This document shows positions 1 through 9,428 of a stretch of 64,000 bases of DNA, piece after piece; position 1 is the stretch's first letter, and each line of letters opens with the position of its first letter. The notes beneath the pieces are model-generated. The model saw nothing but the letters and a program-made list of their open reading frames with translations, had not been told where the DNA came from and did not search any database. The DNA comes from Amycolatopsis camponoti (GTDB lineage Bacteria > Actinomycetota > Actinomycetes > Mycobacteriales > Pseudonocardiaceae): assembly GCF_902497555.1 (NCBI RefSeq), contig NZ_CABVGP010000001.1, forward strand, positions 2,150,501 through 2,214,500, in the 5' to 3' direction. The position numbers and the translations under genes were made by a program.

Positions 1-62
1 GCGTCGGGCAGGGAAGCGACCGCGGCGCGCAACGCCGCCCACGTGCGCGAGAAGAGGTCCAC
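1..62 (-). CDS. Possible 5' end of an unidentified gene running off the window
   Basis: Reading leftward from a GTG at 62, 20 codons stay open to the window edge and give a start resembling VDLFSRTWAALRAAVASLPD. It would lie 20 bp after the PucR-type gene on the same strand. The stretch is too short to assign a family, and no strong Shine-Dalgarno sequence is visible. Confidence 0.3.
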   Translation of the reverse strand, partial: MDLFSRTWAALRAAVASLPD

Positions 63-81
63 GCCGGCGAAGCTAGCAGGA

Positions 82-1635
82 TCACAGCCTCAGCTGCAGC
101 TGGGTGAGAATCCGCTGAGCGGGGTCGGCGAAGTCCACTTCGGACACTTCGGCCGCGCGCCGGACGCGGTAGCGGACCGTGTTGGGGTGGATGTTCAGGA
201 CCCGGGCCGCCGCCCGGACGTCGCCGAACGCGTCGAGCCACGCCAGGACGGCCGGGACGAGGATGCCGCCGTGCTCGGCGTCGTGCTCCACCAGCGCCGT
301 CAGCCGCGGATCCCGGATGCGCGGCTCCGCACCCAGGAAGCCCAGCACCTCCGACAGCAGTACCTCGGCGCGGACGTCGGCCAGCGACGCGACGTCGGCC
401 GGCCAGCGTCCGCGCGCCATCGCCGCCAGGACGCGGTCCGCGTCGCCCCGGGACGCCGCCGCGGCCGACAACCGCGGCACCACGCCACCGAGCGCCGCCC
501 GGACCGGGACGTCCAGGTGCCGCCGCGCGGTGCCGACGATCTCCCGGGCCAGCGCCAGCACGGCCGCATCCGAGTGCTCGGGCAGATCGGGCAGCAGCGC
601 GTAGACGCGGCCGCCGATCACGCTCACCAGCGCGCTGCGCCGGTAGGCCGCCGTGTGGACGGCGATCAGGTGGACCAGCTCGGCGCGACGCAGCTGCCGG
701 TTGTCCGAGCGGTCCAGGGAAAACGCCAGGACCTGCGCCGGCCGGGCCGGGTCCGCGCCGATGTCGTCGGCGACGGACTCCGCGTCCAGCCGCCCTTCCA
801 GCAGGCTCGCGAGGAGGTCCTCCCGCAGCCGCAACTCGGGGCTGGGCAGCGTGCGGGCGCGGATCAGCCGCGGTGCGAGCGTGCGGCTCGCGCCGAGCAG
901 GGCCGTCTCGGCGCGTTCGGTGAGCGGCTGAGCGCCTTCCTGCACCCAGATCGTGCCGAGCGGCTGCTTGCCGGCGTGGATGCCCGCCGCGATGCGCCGC
1001 CGGATGCCCAGCTCCGGGCGCTCGTCGATCCGCACGATGCCCTCGCCGGCGCGGAGCCGCTGGTAGACACCCCATTCACGCAACATCGCGAGGTAGCGTT
1101 CCGGGCCTTCGCGGCCGAGGATCGACAGCCGCCGCAGCTCGTCGACCTCGTCGCCCGCGCGGGAGTAGGCGAGCACGCGGTTGGCCGTGTCCTCGATGCT
1201 GACCAGGCCGCCGGTGAGCGTCGCGATCGTCTGGGCCAGGGCGAACAGGTCGCCGAGCACCTCGCCGCTGGCCGCTTCACCGCCCGCGCGCGCCGCCTCG
1301 ACGACGCCGCGGGCCAGCGACTCCACCTGCTCCCAGCGCGCCTCCGCGCCGACCGTGAGGAGCGCGACGCCCGCGTCGGCGGCGACGTCGGCGCCCGTCG
1401 CGCCCTTGACGGCCACCGCGGCCGCCCCGCCGCGCCCGGCCGCGCGGATCGCGGGCGCCGCCGCCCGGCCGCGCGCGCCGATCACCAGCACGAGGTCGCC
1501 CGGGGACGCCTCCAAGGGGTCTTCGGGGTCGAGGATCACGACGTCGCCGACCGGGACGCCCAGCCCGTGCGGCGCCACGACCACCTCGACCAGCGGTTCA
1601 CCGAGGGTGGCCAGCACGTGTCGCAGCGACGTCAC
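82..1635 (-). CDS. PucR family transcriptional regulator, probable regulator of proline catabolism
   Basis: 517 aa. The C-terminal end carries the PucR-type helix-turn-helix, visible as AARVLNIHPNTVRYRVRRAA near residues 480-500, where helix and recognition segment match the family signature HPNTVRYR. The preceding region (about residues 270-440) fits the GGDEF-like/CdaR-type sensory segment, and the N-terminal 250 residues are the variable effector part. It is divergent from pruA with a 117-bp gap, and this arrangement of a PucR protein with proline catabolic genes is common in actinomycetes. Proline or P5C sensing is inferred from context only. Confidence 0.85.
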   Translation of the reverse strand: MTSLRHVLATLGEPLVEVVVAPHGLGVPVGDVVILDPEDPLEASPGDLVLVIGARGRAAAPAIRAAGRGGAAAVAVKGATGADVAADAGVALLTVGAEARWEQVESLARGVVEAARAGGEAASGEVLGDLFALAQTIATLTGGLVSIEDTANRVLAYSRAGDEVDELRRLSILGREGPERYLAMLREWGVYQRLRAGEGIVRIDERPELGIRRRIAAGIHAGKQPLGTIWVQEGAQPLTERAETALLGASRTLAPRLIRARTLPSPELRLREDLLASLLEGRLDAESVADDIGADPARPAQVLAFSLDRSDNRQLRRAELVHLIAVHTAAYRRSALVSVIGGRVYALLPDLPEHSDAAVLALAREIVGTARRHLDVPVRAALGGVVPRLSAAAASRGDADRVLAAMARGRWPADVASLADVRAEVLLSEVLGFLGAEPRIRDPRLTALVEHDAEHGGILVPAVLAWLDAFGDVRAAARVLNIHPNTVRYRVRRAAEVSEVDFADPAQRILTQLQLRL

Positions 1636-1703
1636 GGCAGCCTTGTTCGATCGGCCAAGCTCATACGAGCGATTTTAGCCGGTCGGACAACCCGCTCCGA
1701 CGT

Positions 1704-1732
1704 GTCCGGAGTTACCGTTCGGGCATCCGGAC
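1704..1732. promoter_or_regulatory. Inverted repeat in the pucR-pruA intergenic region, candidate operator
   Basis: GTCCGGA at 1704-1710 is matched by TCCGGAC at 1726-1732, giving 7-bp arms with a 15-bp centre. It lies 20 bp before the pruA start, within the divergent promoter region. A role as PucR-type binding site is inference. Confidence 0.35.
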
Positions 1733-1752
1733 GTAAAGCATGAGGAGCCGCC

Positions 1753-3381
1753 GTGGACGCCGTGACCCAGACCCCCGCCCCGAAGAACGAGCCGGTGCTG
1801 ACGTACGCGCCGGGCAGCGCTGAGCGCGCGGAACTCGAGGGTGCGCTCAAGCGGCTGGGCCAGGCGGAACCCGTCGACCTCACGGTCACCGTCGGCGGCG
1901 AGCAGCGCCCCGGCGGCGGCGAGAAGATCGAGGTCGTCCAGCCGCACAACCACCGGCACGTGCTGGGCACCATCCACAGCGCCACCCAGCAGGACGCGAC
2001 CGACGCCATCGCCGCCGCCGCGAAGGCCGCGCCCGGGTGGCGCGCGCTGTCCTACGACGACCGCGCGGCCATCCTGCTGCGCGCCGCCGACCTGCTGACC
2101 GGCCCGTGGCGCGCCACGCTCAACGCCGCCACCATGCTCGGCCAGTCCAAGACCGCGACCCAGGCCGAGATCGACGCCGCCTGCGAGCTCGCCGACTTCT
2201 GGCGCTTCAACGTCGAGTTCGGCCGCCGCGTCCTCACCGAGCAGCCGATCAGCTCGCCGGGTGTGTGGAACCGCCTGGAGCACCGGCCCCTCGAAGGCTT
2301 CGTCTACGCGATCACGCCGTTCAACTTCACCGCGATCGCCGGCAACCTGCCGACCGCGCCTGCCCTGATGGGCAACACCGTGCTGTGGAAGCCGTCGCCG
2401 ACGCAGTCGTTCGCCGCGCACCTGACCATGCGGCTGCTCGAAGAGGCGGGCATGCCGCCGGGCGTCATCAACCTGCTGCCGGGCGACGGCAAGGCCGTCT
2501 CCGAGGTCGCCCTGACCCACCGCGACCTGGCCGGCATCCACTTCACCGGCTCGACCGCGACGTTCCAGCACCTCTGGGGCACGGTCGGCGCGAACATCGC
2601 CGGCTACCGCTCCTACCCGCGGCTGGTCGGCGAGACCGGCGGCAAGGACTTCGTGCTCGCGCACCCGTCCGCCGACGTCGACGTCCTGCGCACCGCCCTG
2701 GTCCGCGGCGCCTTCGAGTACCAGGGCCAGAAGTGCTCCGCGGCTTCGCGGGCCTACATCCCGCGCAGCGTCTGGAACCAGGTGAAGGACGGTCTCGTGG
2801 CCGAGACCGAGGCGCTGTCCTACGGCGACGTCACCGACCTTTCGCACTTCGGCGGCGCGGTGATCGACCGGCGCGCGTTCACCAAGCACGCGGAGCTGTT
2901 CGAGCGCGTCAAGAGCGACGCTTCGGTGGAGGTCCTCACCGGGGGCACCGCCGACGACGAAGACGGCTTCTTCGTCCAGCCGACGATCCTCGTCTCGGAC
3001 AACCCGAAGCACGAGATCTTCTCCACCGAGTACTTCGGGCCGATCCTCTCGGTGCACGTCTACGAAGACGGCGACTTCGACGCCGTGCTCAAGCTCGTCG
3101 ACGAGACCGCCGCGTACGCGCTGACCGGCGCGATCATCGCCAACGACCGCACGGCCGTGGCGAAGGCGTCGGAGGCGCTGCGGTTCGCCGCGGGCAACTT
3201 CTACGTCAACGACAAGCCGACCGGTGCCGTCGTCGGCCAGCAGCCGTTCGGCGGCGCGCGGGCGTCGGGCACCAACGACAAGGCGGGGTCGATCTTCAAC
3301 CTCCAGCGCTGGACCAGCCCGCGCTCGATCAAGGAGACGTTCGTCCCGCCGACCAGCGTCCGTTACCCCCACCAGGGCTGA
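1753..3381 (+). CDS. pruA: L-glutamate gamma-semialdehyde dehydrogenase (1-pyrroline-5-carboxylate dehydrogenase)
   Basis: 542 aa, the usual length of the monofunctional bacterial P5C dehydrogenase. It oxidises glutamate semialdehyde to glutamate with NAD, the second step of proline breakdown. Aldehyde dehydrogenase motifs are visible: the glutamate motif GETGGKDF, the catalytic cysteine in QGQKCSAASRAY (Cys328), and the C-terminal KPTGAVVGQQPFGG region. The GTG at 1753 is chosen because GAGGAG lies 7-8 bp upstream. The proline dehydrogenase gene follows after 13 bp, so the two are almost certainly cotranscribed; in many proteobacteria the same two activities are fused as PutA. Confidence 0.95.
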   Translation: MDAVTQTPAPKNEPVLTYAPGSAERAELEGALKRLGQAEPVDLTVTVGGEQRPGGGEKIEVVQPHNHRHVLGTIHSATQQDATDAIAAAAKAAPGWRALSYDDRAAILLRAADLLTGPWRATLNAATMLGQSKTATQAEIDAACELADFWRFNVEFGRRVLTEQPISSPGVWNRLEHRPLEGFVYAITPFNFTAIAGNLPTAPALMGNTVLWKPSPTQSFAAHLTMRLLEEAGMPPGVINLLPGDGKAVSEVALTHRDLAGIHFTGSTATFQHLWGTVGANIAGYRSYPRLVGETGGKDFVLAHPSADVDVLRTALVRGAFEYQGQKCSAASRAYIPRSVWNQVKDGLVAETEALSYGDVTDLSHFGGAVIDRRAFTKHAELFERVKSDASVEVLTGGTADDEDGFFVQPTILVSDNPKHEIFSTEYFGPILSVHVYEDGDFDAVLKLVDETAAYALTGAIIANDRTAVAKASEALRFAAGNFYVNDKPTGAVVGQQPFGGARASGTNDKAGSIFNLQRWTSPRSIKETFVPPTSVRYPHQG

Positions 3382-3394
3382 GGGAGGACTCGTC

Positions 3395-4324
<930 letters not shown>

Positions 4325-4364
4325 ACAGGACGAAGGCCGCCCCGCGGGGCGGCCTTCGTCCTGT
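4325..4364. terminator. Bidirectional intrinsic terminator-type hairpin between proline dehydrogenase and thioredoxin genes
   Basis: A perfect 19-bp stem (arms 4325-4343 and 4346-4364) begins at the last base of the proline dehydrogenase stop codon and ends 9 bp before the 3' end of the convergent thioredoxin gene. It has no T-tract, as is usual in high-GC actinobacteria. Confidence 0.85.
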
Positions 4365-4372
4365 GGTGGTGG

Positions 4373-4744
4373 TCAGGCCTGCTCGGCCTCGGCTTCGGCG
4401 GCCTTGCGCTTGACCTCGTCCATGTCGACCTCGCGAGCCTGCTTGATGAGCTCTTCGAGGGCCGGCTCGGGCAGCGCGCCCGGCTGGGCGTAGATCAGCG
4501 TCTTGTCGCGGATGATGGCCAGCGTCGGGATGGAGCGGACGTCGAAGGCTGCGGCGAGCTGCTGCTGCGCTTCGGTGTCGACGCTCGCGAACACGAGGTC
4601 GTCGTGCTTCTCGGAGGCCTTTTCGTAGACCGGCGCGAACTGGCGGCACGGTCCGCACCAGCTCGCCCAGAAGTCGATCAGGACGAACTCGTTGTCGCTT
4701 ACCGTCTGGTCGAAGTTCTCGGCAGTCAGTTCAACGGTGCTCAT
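4373..4744 (-). CDS. Thioredoxin family protein
   Basis: 123 aa cytosolic thioredoxin fold with the canonical redox motif WCGPC (Cys30, Cys33) and the cis-proline segment SIPTLAII. No signal peptide is visible, so it acts in the cytoplasm as a dithiol reductant. A charged alanine/glutamate-rich tail (about residues 105-123) extends beyond the usual thioredoxin end. It is monocistronic, convergent with the proline operon and divergent from the DUF2630 gene. Confidence 0.92.
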   Translation of the reverse strand: MSTVELTAENFDQTVSDNEFVLIDFWASWCGPCRQFAPVYEKASEKHDDLVFASVDTEAQQQLAAAFDVRSIPTLAIIRDKTLIYAQPGALPEPALEELIKQAREVDMDEVKRKAAEAEAEQA

Positions 4745-4827
4745 GCCCAGGTCAACGACGCGGGGGCGGCGGGAATTCCCGGGCTCGGGGTAGCGTCTCC
4801 CCCGAGCAACCGTACGAGGAGGAACTC

Positions 4828-5070
4828 ATGGCCGACGGCGAAATCCTGGGCCGGATCGACGAGCTGATCGCGGAGGAGCACGAGCTCCGGTCGCGCGCGG
4901 TCGGCGTCGGGCTGAGCGGTGGCGACAAGGATCGCCTCACGACGGTCGAGCAGCAGCTCGACCAGTGCTGGGACCTGCTCCGCCAGCGCCGCGCGAAAAC
5001 GGAGTTCCACGAGAACCCGGACGAAGCCGCGGCCCGCCCGGTCTCCGAGGTGGAGTCCTACCGCCAGTAA
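4828..5070 (+). CDS. DUF2630 family protein
   Basis: 80 aa. A small, charged, probably helical protein of the actinobacterial DUF2630 family, recognised by IDELIAEEHELR, a central LTTVEQQLDQCWDLLRQRRA and the C-terminal NPDEAAARPVSEVESYRQ. Function is unknown. The ATG follows AGGAGGAA at a normal distance. It is divergent from thioredoxin across an 83-bp gap and is followed by an unusual repeat array. Confidence 0.88.
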   Translation: MADGEILGRIDELIAEEHELRSRAVGVGLSGGDKDRLTTVEQQLDQCWDLLRQRRAKTEFHENPDEAAARPVSEVESYRQ

Positions 5071-5094
5071 CCCGCATCGACGCGTGCGCCAAGA

Positions 5095-5218
5095 GGCATC
5101 ACGCGTGCTTGAAGGGGCATCACCCGTGTCCGGAGGGGCATCACCCGTGATTGCGGGGGCATCAGCGCGATGCCCCGCCAATCACACGTGATGCCCCTCT
5201 GATCACGCGTGATGCCCC
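5095..5218. repeat. 21-bp-periodic array with inverted symmetry between convergent genes
   Basis: Units of the form GGGGCATCACCCGTG begin at 5114 and 5135, with a partial unit at 5095-5107 and a degenerate one at 5156. The same unit appears inverted (CACACGTGATGCCCC 5183-5197, CACGCGTGATGCCCC 5204-5218), again 21 bp apart. The halves can fold into a long imperfect stem centred near 5166. It sits between the 3' ends of DUF2630 and the convergent hydrolase gene, so a terminator or REP-like role is plausible. Confidence 0.8.
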
Positions 5219-5220
5219 TT

Positions 5221-6768
5221 TCAGGCGGGGCAGAGGGTGCCGTCGGCGGGGACCTTGCCGTCGATCAGGAAGGCGCGGGCCGCGTCGGTGACGCAGGGGG
5301 ACGAGCCCACCGCGCCGTGGCCCGCGCCCTGCCAGGTGATCGTCACCGCGGTAGGCATCTGGTCCGCCGCGCGCGTGCTGCCCACCTGGGGCGTCACCGG
5401 GTCGGCCGCGGTGGCCGTGACCAGGATCGGCGGTGCGCCGGTCGCGCCCGCCGGCGGCAGCGGCTCGGTCCGCACCGGCCACGGCCCGCACCAGGCCAGC
5501 TGCTGGGCGACGACCGCGCCGAACTGCGGGTACTTCGCCCGCATTCCGGCCGCGACCTGGTCGAGCTGGTCGGCCGAGAGCCGGGTCTGGCTGTCGTTGC
5601 AGTGGGTCGCGATCGTGACGTCGAGCCGCGACGGCTGGGCGCGCGAGTCGTGCAACGCCGGCGCGGCGAAGGCCGCCAGCGGCCGGATGTCCCCCGACCG
5701 CGCCGCCACGATCGCGTCGGCCAGCTCCGGCCACCGCGAGCGCTGCGCCAGTCCCGAGTAGACGGCGAACATCGCCACCCCCGGCCCGAACGCGACGCCG
5801 TCGTCGGTCAGCGGCGCGATGTTCTGCCGCAGCTGGCCGGCGAGCGCCGTCAGTGCCGTCTTCGGGTCGCCGAGAGCGCACTTGCGCGCGGCGCAGTCCG
5901 TGGCGAAGGCGTCCAGCGTGGACTGGGCGCCGGCGGCGACCGCGTCGAGCACCGCGGCGGTGTCGGGGCCCGGGTCGGGGACGCCGTCGAGCACCATCCG
6001 GCCGACCTGGCCGGGGAAGCGCACGGCGTACTGCGAAAGGACCTTCGAGCCGTCGCCGCGGCCGAGCGCGTTCAGCCGTTCCATGCCCAGCTGCTTGCGC
6101 AGCTCGTCGAGGTCGCCGGCGCTGCGCCAGCTGTCGAGCGCGGTCTGGGAGTCGTCCAGCTCGATCGCGCACTGCTGGCCGGCCTTGCGCGCGGCGTCCA
6201 GGACGTCCTGCAGGTCGCCTTCGGCCGGGTCCGCGTCGATCAGGTCGTGCCGGATGTCGTCGGGCACGCACTGGGCGGGGCCCGAGAGCCCGGTGCCGCG
6301 CCGGTCGAGGCCGATCAGCGAGAACTTCTCCAGGAACGCCGGCGGCAGCGTCGCGGCCAGCCGCGCGGCGTACACCGTGCCGGGATCGCCGCTGACGTCG
6401 TTGACGACGACCAGCGGCACCGGGCCGGTGCCGACCTTCAGCGCGAGCAGCCGCACGACCGAGCGCCGGGCCTCGCCGGGCGCGTCGAGCGGGGCGGTGA
6501 CCCGGGCGCAGGTGAAGTGCAGCGTGTCCGGGACGCCGGGGGTGCCGATCCGCTGCCGGGTGTCGTCGTCGCAGTCGGCCCACCGCAGCGAAGGCGACTG
6601 CGGTTCGCCCAGCGGCGGCAGCGGCACCGAGGGCGTGGCCGACGGCGAGGCGGCCGTCGGCTTCCCGTCGTTCTCGACCAGCGCCGGGCGGACCGACGGC
6701 CCGGCGGCGCAGCCCGCGGCGGAGGCCAGGGCGAGCAGCGCGACCAGGACACGGGAACGGCGGCGCAC
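5221..6768 (-). CDS. Secreted lipoprotein of the TAP-like alpha/beta-hydrolase family lacking the nucleophile serine
   Basis: 515 aa. The N-terminus is a lipoprotein signal (VLVALLALASAAGC, lipobox at the cysteine), so the protein should be anchored outside the membrane. The fold is that of the tripeptidyl aminopeptidase-like hydrolases: oxyanion-side segment LIGLDRRGTGLSGPAQC, C-terminal ADPVTP aspartate region and GAGHGAVG histidine. The nucleophile elbow, normally Gly-X-Ser-X-Gly, reads Gly-Arg-Gly-Asp-Gly in LGRGDGSK, with Gly238 at the serine position (codon 6055-6057). It may be a binding protein or have a changed mechanism. The GTG at 6768 was chosen because it places the signal peptide at the N-terminus. 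Confidence 0.85.
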   Translation of the reverse strand: MRRRSRVLVALLALASAAGCAAGPSVRPALVENDGKPTAASPSATPSVPLPPLGEPQSPSLRWADCDDDTRQRIGTPGVPDTLHFTCARVTAPLDAPGEARRSVVRLLALKVGTGPVPLVVVNDVSGDPGTVYAARLAATLPPAFLEKFSLIGLDRRGTGLSGPAQCVPDDIRHDLIDADPAEGDLQDVLDAARKAGQQCAIELDDSQTALDSWRSAGDLDELRKQLGMERLNALGRGDGSKVLSQYAVRFPGQVGRMVLDGVPDPGPDTAAVLDAVAAGAQSTLDAFATDCAARKCALGDPKTALTALAGQLRQNIAPLTDDGVAFGPGVAMFAVYSGLAQRSRWPELADAIVAARSGDIRPLAAFAAPALHDSRAQPSRLDVTIATHCNDSQTRLSADQLDQVAAGMRAKYPQFGAVVAQQLAWCGPWPVRTEPLPPAGATGAPPILVTATAADPVTPQVGSTRAADQMPTAVTITWQGAGHGAVGSSPCVTDAARAFLIDGKVPADGTLCPA

Positions 6769-6836
6769 GGCGAGGTCCTCACGTAGATCACAGGCAGGAT
6801 GACGCCGAGCTTCGCACGCCCGGTGTGGGACGAGGG

Positions 6837-7916
6837 TTAGCGGGTCCGCACCACCTGGCCGCGGAACACGGCGTCGAGGTCGTAGCGTGCCGGTTCCTCC
6901 AGCTGCGTGTAGTCGCACGACGCGGGTTCGCGGTCGGGGCGCCACCGCTTGAACCGGGCGTTGTGCCGGAACCGCGACGGCATGCCGCCTTCGGTGTTCT
7001 CGTACGCGACCTCGACGACGCGCTCGGGCCGCAGCGGCACCCACTCGTGCTCGGTCGCCCGCCAGCGGGTGATGCCGCCGGGGATCCGCTGGGCCTCGCC
7101 GGTCGCGCGCCCGCCCCAGGGGTGGTCCTCGCCGTCGGTGACCAGCGGCGCCAGCTCCTCGGCGAGCTCGCGACGGCGTTCCTTGGGGAACGACCCGACG
7201 GTGCCGACGTGGTGCAGCACGCCCTTGTCGTCGTGGAGGCCGAGCAGGAACGAGCCGACCAGGTCGCCGGGGCCGCCGTCGACGTGCCAGCGCAGTCCGG
7301 CCAGGACGCAGTCCGCGGTGCGCAGGTGCTTGTACTTGTGCAGGACGCGCTTGCCCGGCGTGTACGGCTCGTCGAGCGGCTTGCCGATGACGCCGTCGAG
7401 GCCCGCGCCCTCGAACAGCTCGAACCAGTGCCGCGCGGTGGCGGGGTCGGTCGTGGCCGGGGTGAGCGCGAACCGGTCGCCGGCCAGCTCGACGAGCCGT
7501 TCGCGCCGGGCCGACGTCGGCTCGTCCAGGAGCGACTCGTCGTCGAGGGCGAGCAGGTCGAAGGCGACGAACTCGGCGGGTTGCTCGGCGGCCAGCAGCG
7601 TGATCCGGCTTTCGGCGGGGTGGATCCGCTCGGTGAGCGCGTCGAAGTCCAGCCGCCCGCCGCGCGCGACGACCAGCTCGCCGTCGAGCACGACCCGCGG
7701 TGGGAGCGTCTCCAACAGCCGGGAGACGGCTTCCGGGAAGTACCGGTTCAGCGGCTTTTCCGCGCGGGACTGCAGGTACAGCTCGTCGCCGTCCTTGAAG
7801 ACGATGCAGCGGAAGCCGTCCCACTTGGGCTCGAACAGCAGGCCCCCGGAGTCCGGGATGGCCTTCGCGGGCTTGGCGAGCATCGGCTTCAGCGGCGGCC
7901 GCAGCGGTAGGGGCAT
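6837..7916 (-). CDS. ATP-dependent DNA ligase (LigC-type)
   Basis: 359 aa. Covalent nucleotidyltransferase ligase with the adenylation motif FEPKWDGFR (Lys31), motif III DGELVV, motif IV region DGVIGKPLDEPY and the OB-fold C-terminus. Its length corresponds to stand-alone LigC rather than the multidomain LigD, because no polymerase or phosphoesterase domain is present. Such ligases support base-excision or backup end-joining repair in actinobacteria; no ku gene is in the window. The ATG at 7916 is chosen because the family begins just before the PMLAKP motif. Confidence 0.9.
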   Translation of the reverse strand: MPLPLRPPLKPMLAKPAKAIPDSGGLLFEPKWDGFRCIVFKDGDELYLQSRAEKPLNRYFPEAVSRLLETLPPRVVLDGELVVARGGRLDFDALTERIHPAESRITLLAAEQPAEFVAFDLLALDDESLLDEPTSARRERLVELAGDRFALTPATTDPATARHWFELFEGAGLDGVIGKPLDEPYTPGKRVLHKYKHLRTADCVLAGLRWHVDGGPGDLVGSFLLGLHDDKGVLHHVGTVGSFPKERRRELAEELAPLVTDGEDHPWGGRATGEAQRIPGGITRWRATEHEWVPLRPERVVEVAYENTEGGMPSRFRHNARFKRWRPDREPASCDYTQLEEPARYDLDAVFRGQVVRTR

Positions 7917-7942
7917 GCCCGCATTCTGCGGAAGGACGCCGC

Positions 7943-8542
7943 TCAGCGCACGCGTTTCGCCGCGGTCGTGTCGAGTTCCAAGCGGACCGCGGTGGGCAGG
8001 ACGTCGAGGCCGAGCGATTCCCGCGCCCTGGTCAGGACGCGCGCGTCCAGGTCTTCCCAGACGCTCTTGAGGTCGGTTCCCTCGTGCAGCCACAGGGTGA
8101 TGCGCAACGCGGGAGACGTCCGGGAGCCGACCGCGCGGACCCGGGCGCGGCTCACGCCGTCGAGCTGCTCGGCGTCGGTCTGGACCGCGCCGGAGACGGC
8201 GGCCGCGGTGACGACGAGCTCCGCGCCCTCGGTGCGGTCGAGGTCCACGTCGGGCCGTGGTTCCGGGCGCAGCGAACGCAGCGTCCCCCGCAGGCCGAAC
8301 ACGAACAGCAGGACGCCGAGCACGATCGCGGCGATCCGGGCGGGCGTGGCGTGCGCGCCGAGCCAGTCGAGCGCCATCGGGTCGAGCAGCGGACGGCGGC
8401 CGCGGAACTCGCCGAGCACGCCGAAGCCGACCACCAGGGCGAGCGCCCCGCCGGCCAGGGCCAGCAGCCCGACGAGGAACGCGAGCGCGCGTTCGCCCGT
8501 GTACGACCGGGAAAGCGCCTTGGTAGCGACGGACTTGCTCAT
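7943..8542 (-). CDS. Alkaline-shock-response membrane anchor protein AmaP-like
   Basis: 199 aa with two N-terminal membrane helices (about residues 20-45 and 70-90) followed by a soluble domain with the Asp23-partner pattern (ELVVTAAAVSGAVQTDAEQL). In Gram-positive bacteria AmaP anchors Asp23/Gls24 proteins to the membrane. It is the last gene of the envelope-stress train, and its ATG overlaps the upstream stop as ATGA. Confidence 0.78.
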   Translation of the reverse strand: MSKSVATKALSRSYTGERALAFLVGLLALAGGALALVVGFGVLGEFRGRRPLLDPMALDWLGAHATPARIAAIVLGVLLFVFGLRGTLRSLRPEPRPDVDLDRTEGAELVVTAAAVSGAVQTDAEQLDGVSRARVRAVGSRTSPALRITLWLHEGTDLKSVWEDLDARVLTRARESLGLDVLPTAVRLELDTTAAKRVR

Positions 8543-9075
8543 CGGCGGTCCTTGGGGGAGTCGACGACGACCGACACCTTCGGCCGTCGCACCAGCGGGA
8601 CGTCGTCGAGCAGTGCGGAGACCGTTTCGAGCAGGCGCGGCCGCAGCTCGCCCTCGGTTTCGAGGGTGCTCTTCGCGCGGACGCGGACGCGGCGGGCGCT
8701 CGCGGTGACCGTCGCGCCGGCGACGTTGTCCTGCGCGCGCACGGCGAGCCCGACCAGCCGGGCCAGCGAGCGCGGTGACGTCGAGACGCTCACCTCGCCC
8801 GCCGGGTCGGTGAGCCGGATCGCGCGGCTCCCGGCGCCCAGCGCGCACAGCAGCAGGACCAGGCCGGCGGCGGCGACCACGCCCGCGCCGACGCGCACCG
8901 CGTAGGCGTCCCAGCCCAGTGACGCGAGTTCGGCCTGCCAGCGCGGCCACGGCACCACCAGCGGCCCCGAACCGGGGCGCCACCAGTGCCAGCCGACTTC
9001 GAGGGCGAGCAGCGCGCCGGCGGCCGCGAAGGCCAGGGCGAGCAGGGTGGACAGGAGGCGGACGAGCGGGCGCAC
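8539..9075 (-). CDS. DUF6286-type membrane protein of the Asp23 cluster
   Basis: 178 aa. Two predicted membrane helices (about residues 7-28 and 60-82) and a C-terminal soluble half ending RPKVSVVVDSPKDRR. The pattern matches DUF6286 proteins that accompany Asp23/Gls24 genes in actinomycetes. Start is uncertain: GTG at 9075 lies 3 bp after the upstream TAG and keeps the gene coupled to the Asp23 gene. Confidence 0.75.
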   Translation of the reverse strand: MRPLVRLLSTLLALAFAAAGALLALEVGWHWWRPGSGPLVVPWPRWQAELASLGWDAYAVRVGAGVVAAAGLVLLLCALGAGSRAIRLTDPAGEVSVSTSPRSLARLVGLAVRAQDNVAGATVTASARRVRVRAKSTLETEGELRPRLLETVSALLDDVPLVRRPKVSVVVDSPKDRR

Positions 9076-9077
9076 GG

Positions 9078-9428
9078 CTACCGCACCCTCGGCGGCACGT
9101 CCGGCAGGAGCGCGGACACCGTCACGGCCAGGGTCCGCACGTGGTAGCCGGTGAGCAGCTCCACCTCTTCGGTCACCTTCTCGCGCACGACGCCGACGAC
9201 GGTCCGCACCGGCGCCGGGTACTGCAGGGCGAGGTCGAGCGCGAGGTCGACGTCGTTGTCGAGGCCGCCGACCTTCGCCTTGGTGCCCTTCTTGCCGGCG
9301 CGGGAGGTGCCGGGGACCTGGTCGGCGGCGTGCTGGGCGACCTTGCGCACCACGGCGTGCCCGACGGTGAGGGTGCCGCGCTCGGCCGGTTCGGCGAGCT
9401 CGCGCGGCACGTCCAGGACGCGGCTCAC
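9078..9428 (-). CDS. Asp23/Gls24 family envelope stress response protein
   Basis: 116 aa. Shows the family pattern: a glycine/valine opening with VGHAVVRKVAQHAA, an acidic beta strand DNDVDLALDLALQYP, the VREKVTEEVELLTGY helix and the closing VRTLAVTVSALLP strand. These proteins form membrane-associated assemblies that stabilise the envelope under alkaline or cell-wall stress. The GTG start overlaps the stop of the upstream small gene (GTGA). Confidence 0.85.
   Translation of the reverse strand: MSRVLDVPRELAEPAERGTLTVGHAVVRKVAQHAADQVPGTSRAGKKGTKAKVGGLDNDVDLALDLALQYPAPVRTVVGVVREKVTEEVELLTGYHVRTLAVTVSALLPDVPPRVR

Noticed and set aside
5095..5218. Repeat array as a CRISPR array
   Set aside because: The units are 15 bp with 6-bp spacers, half are inverted, and no cas genes are near.
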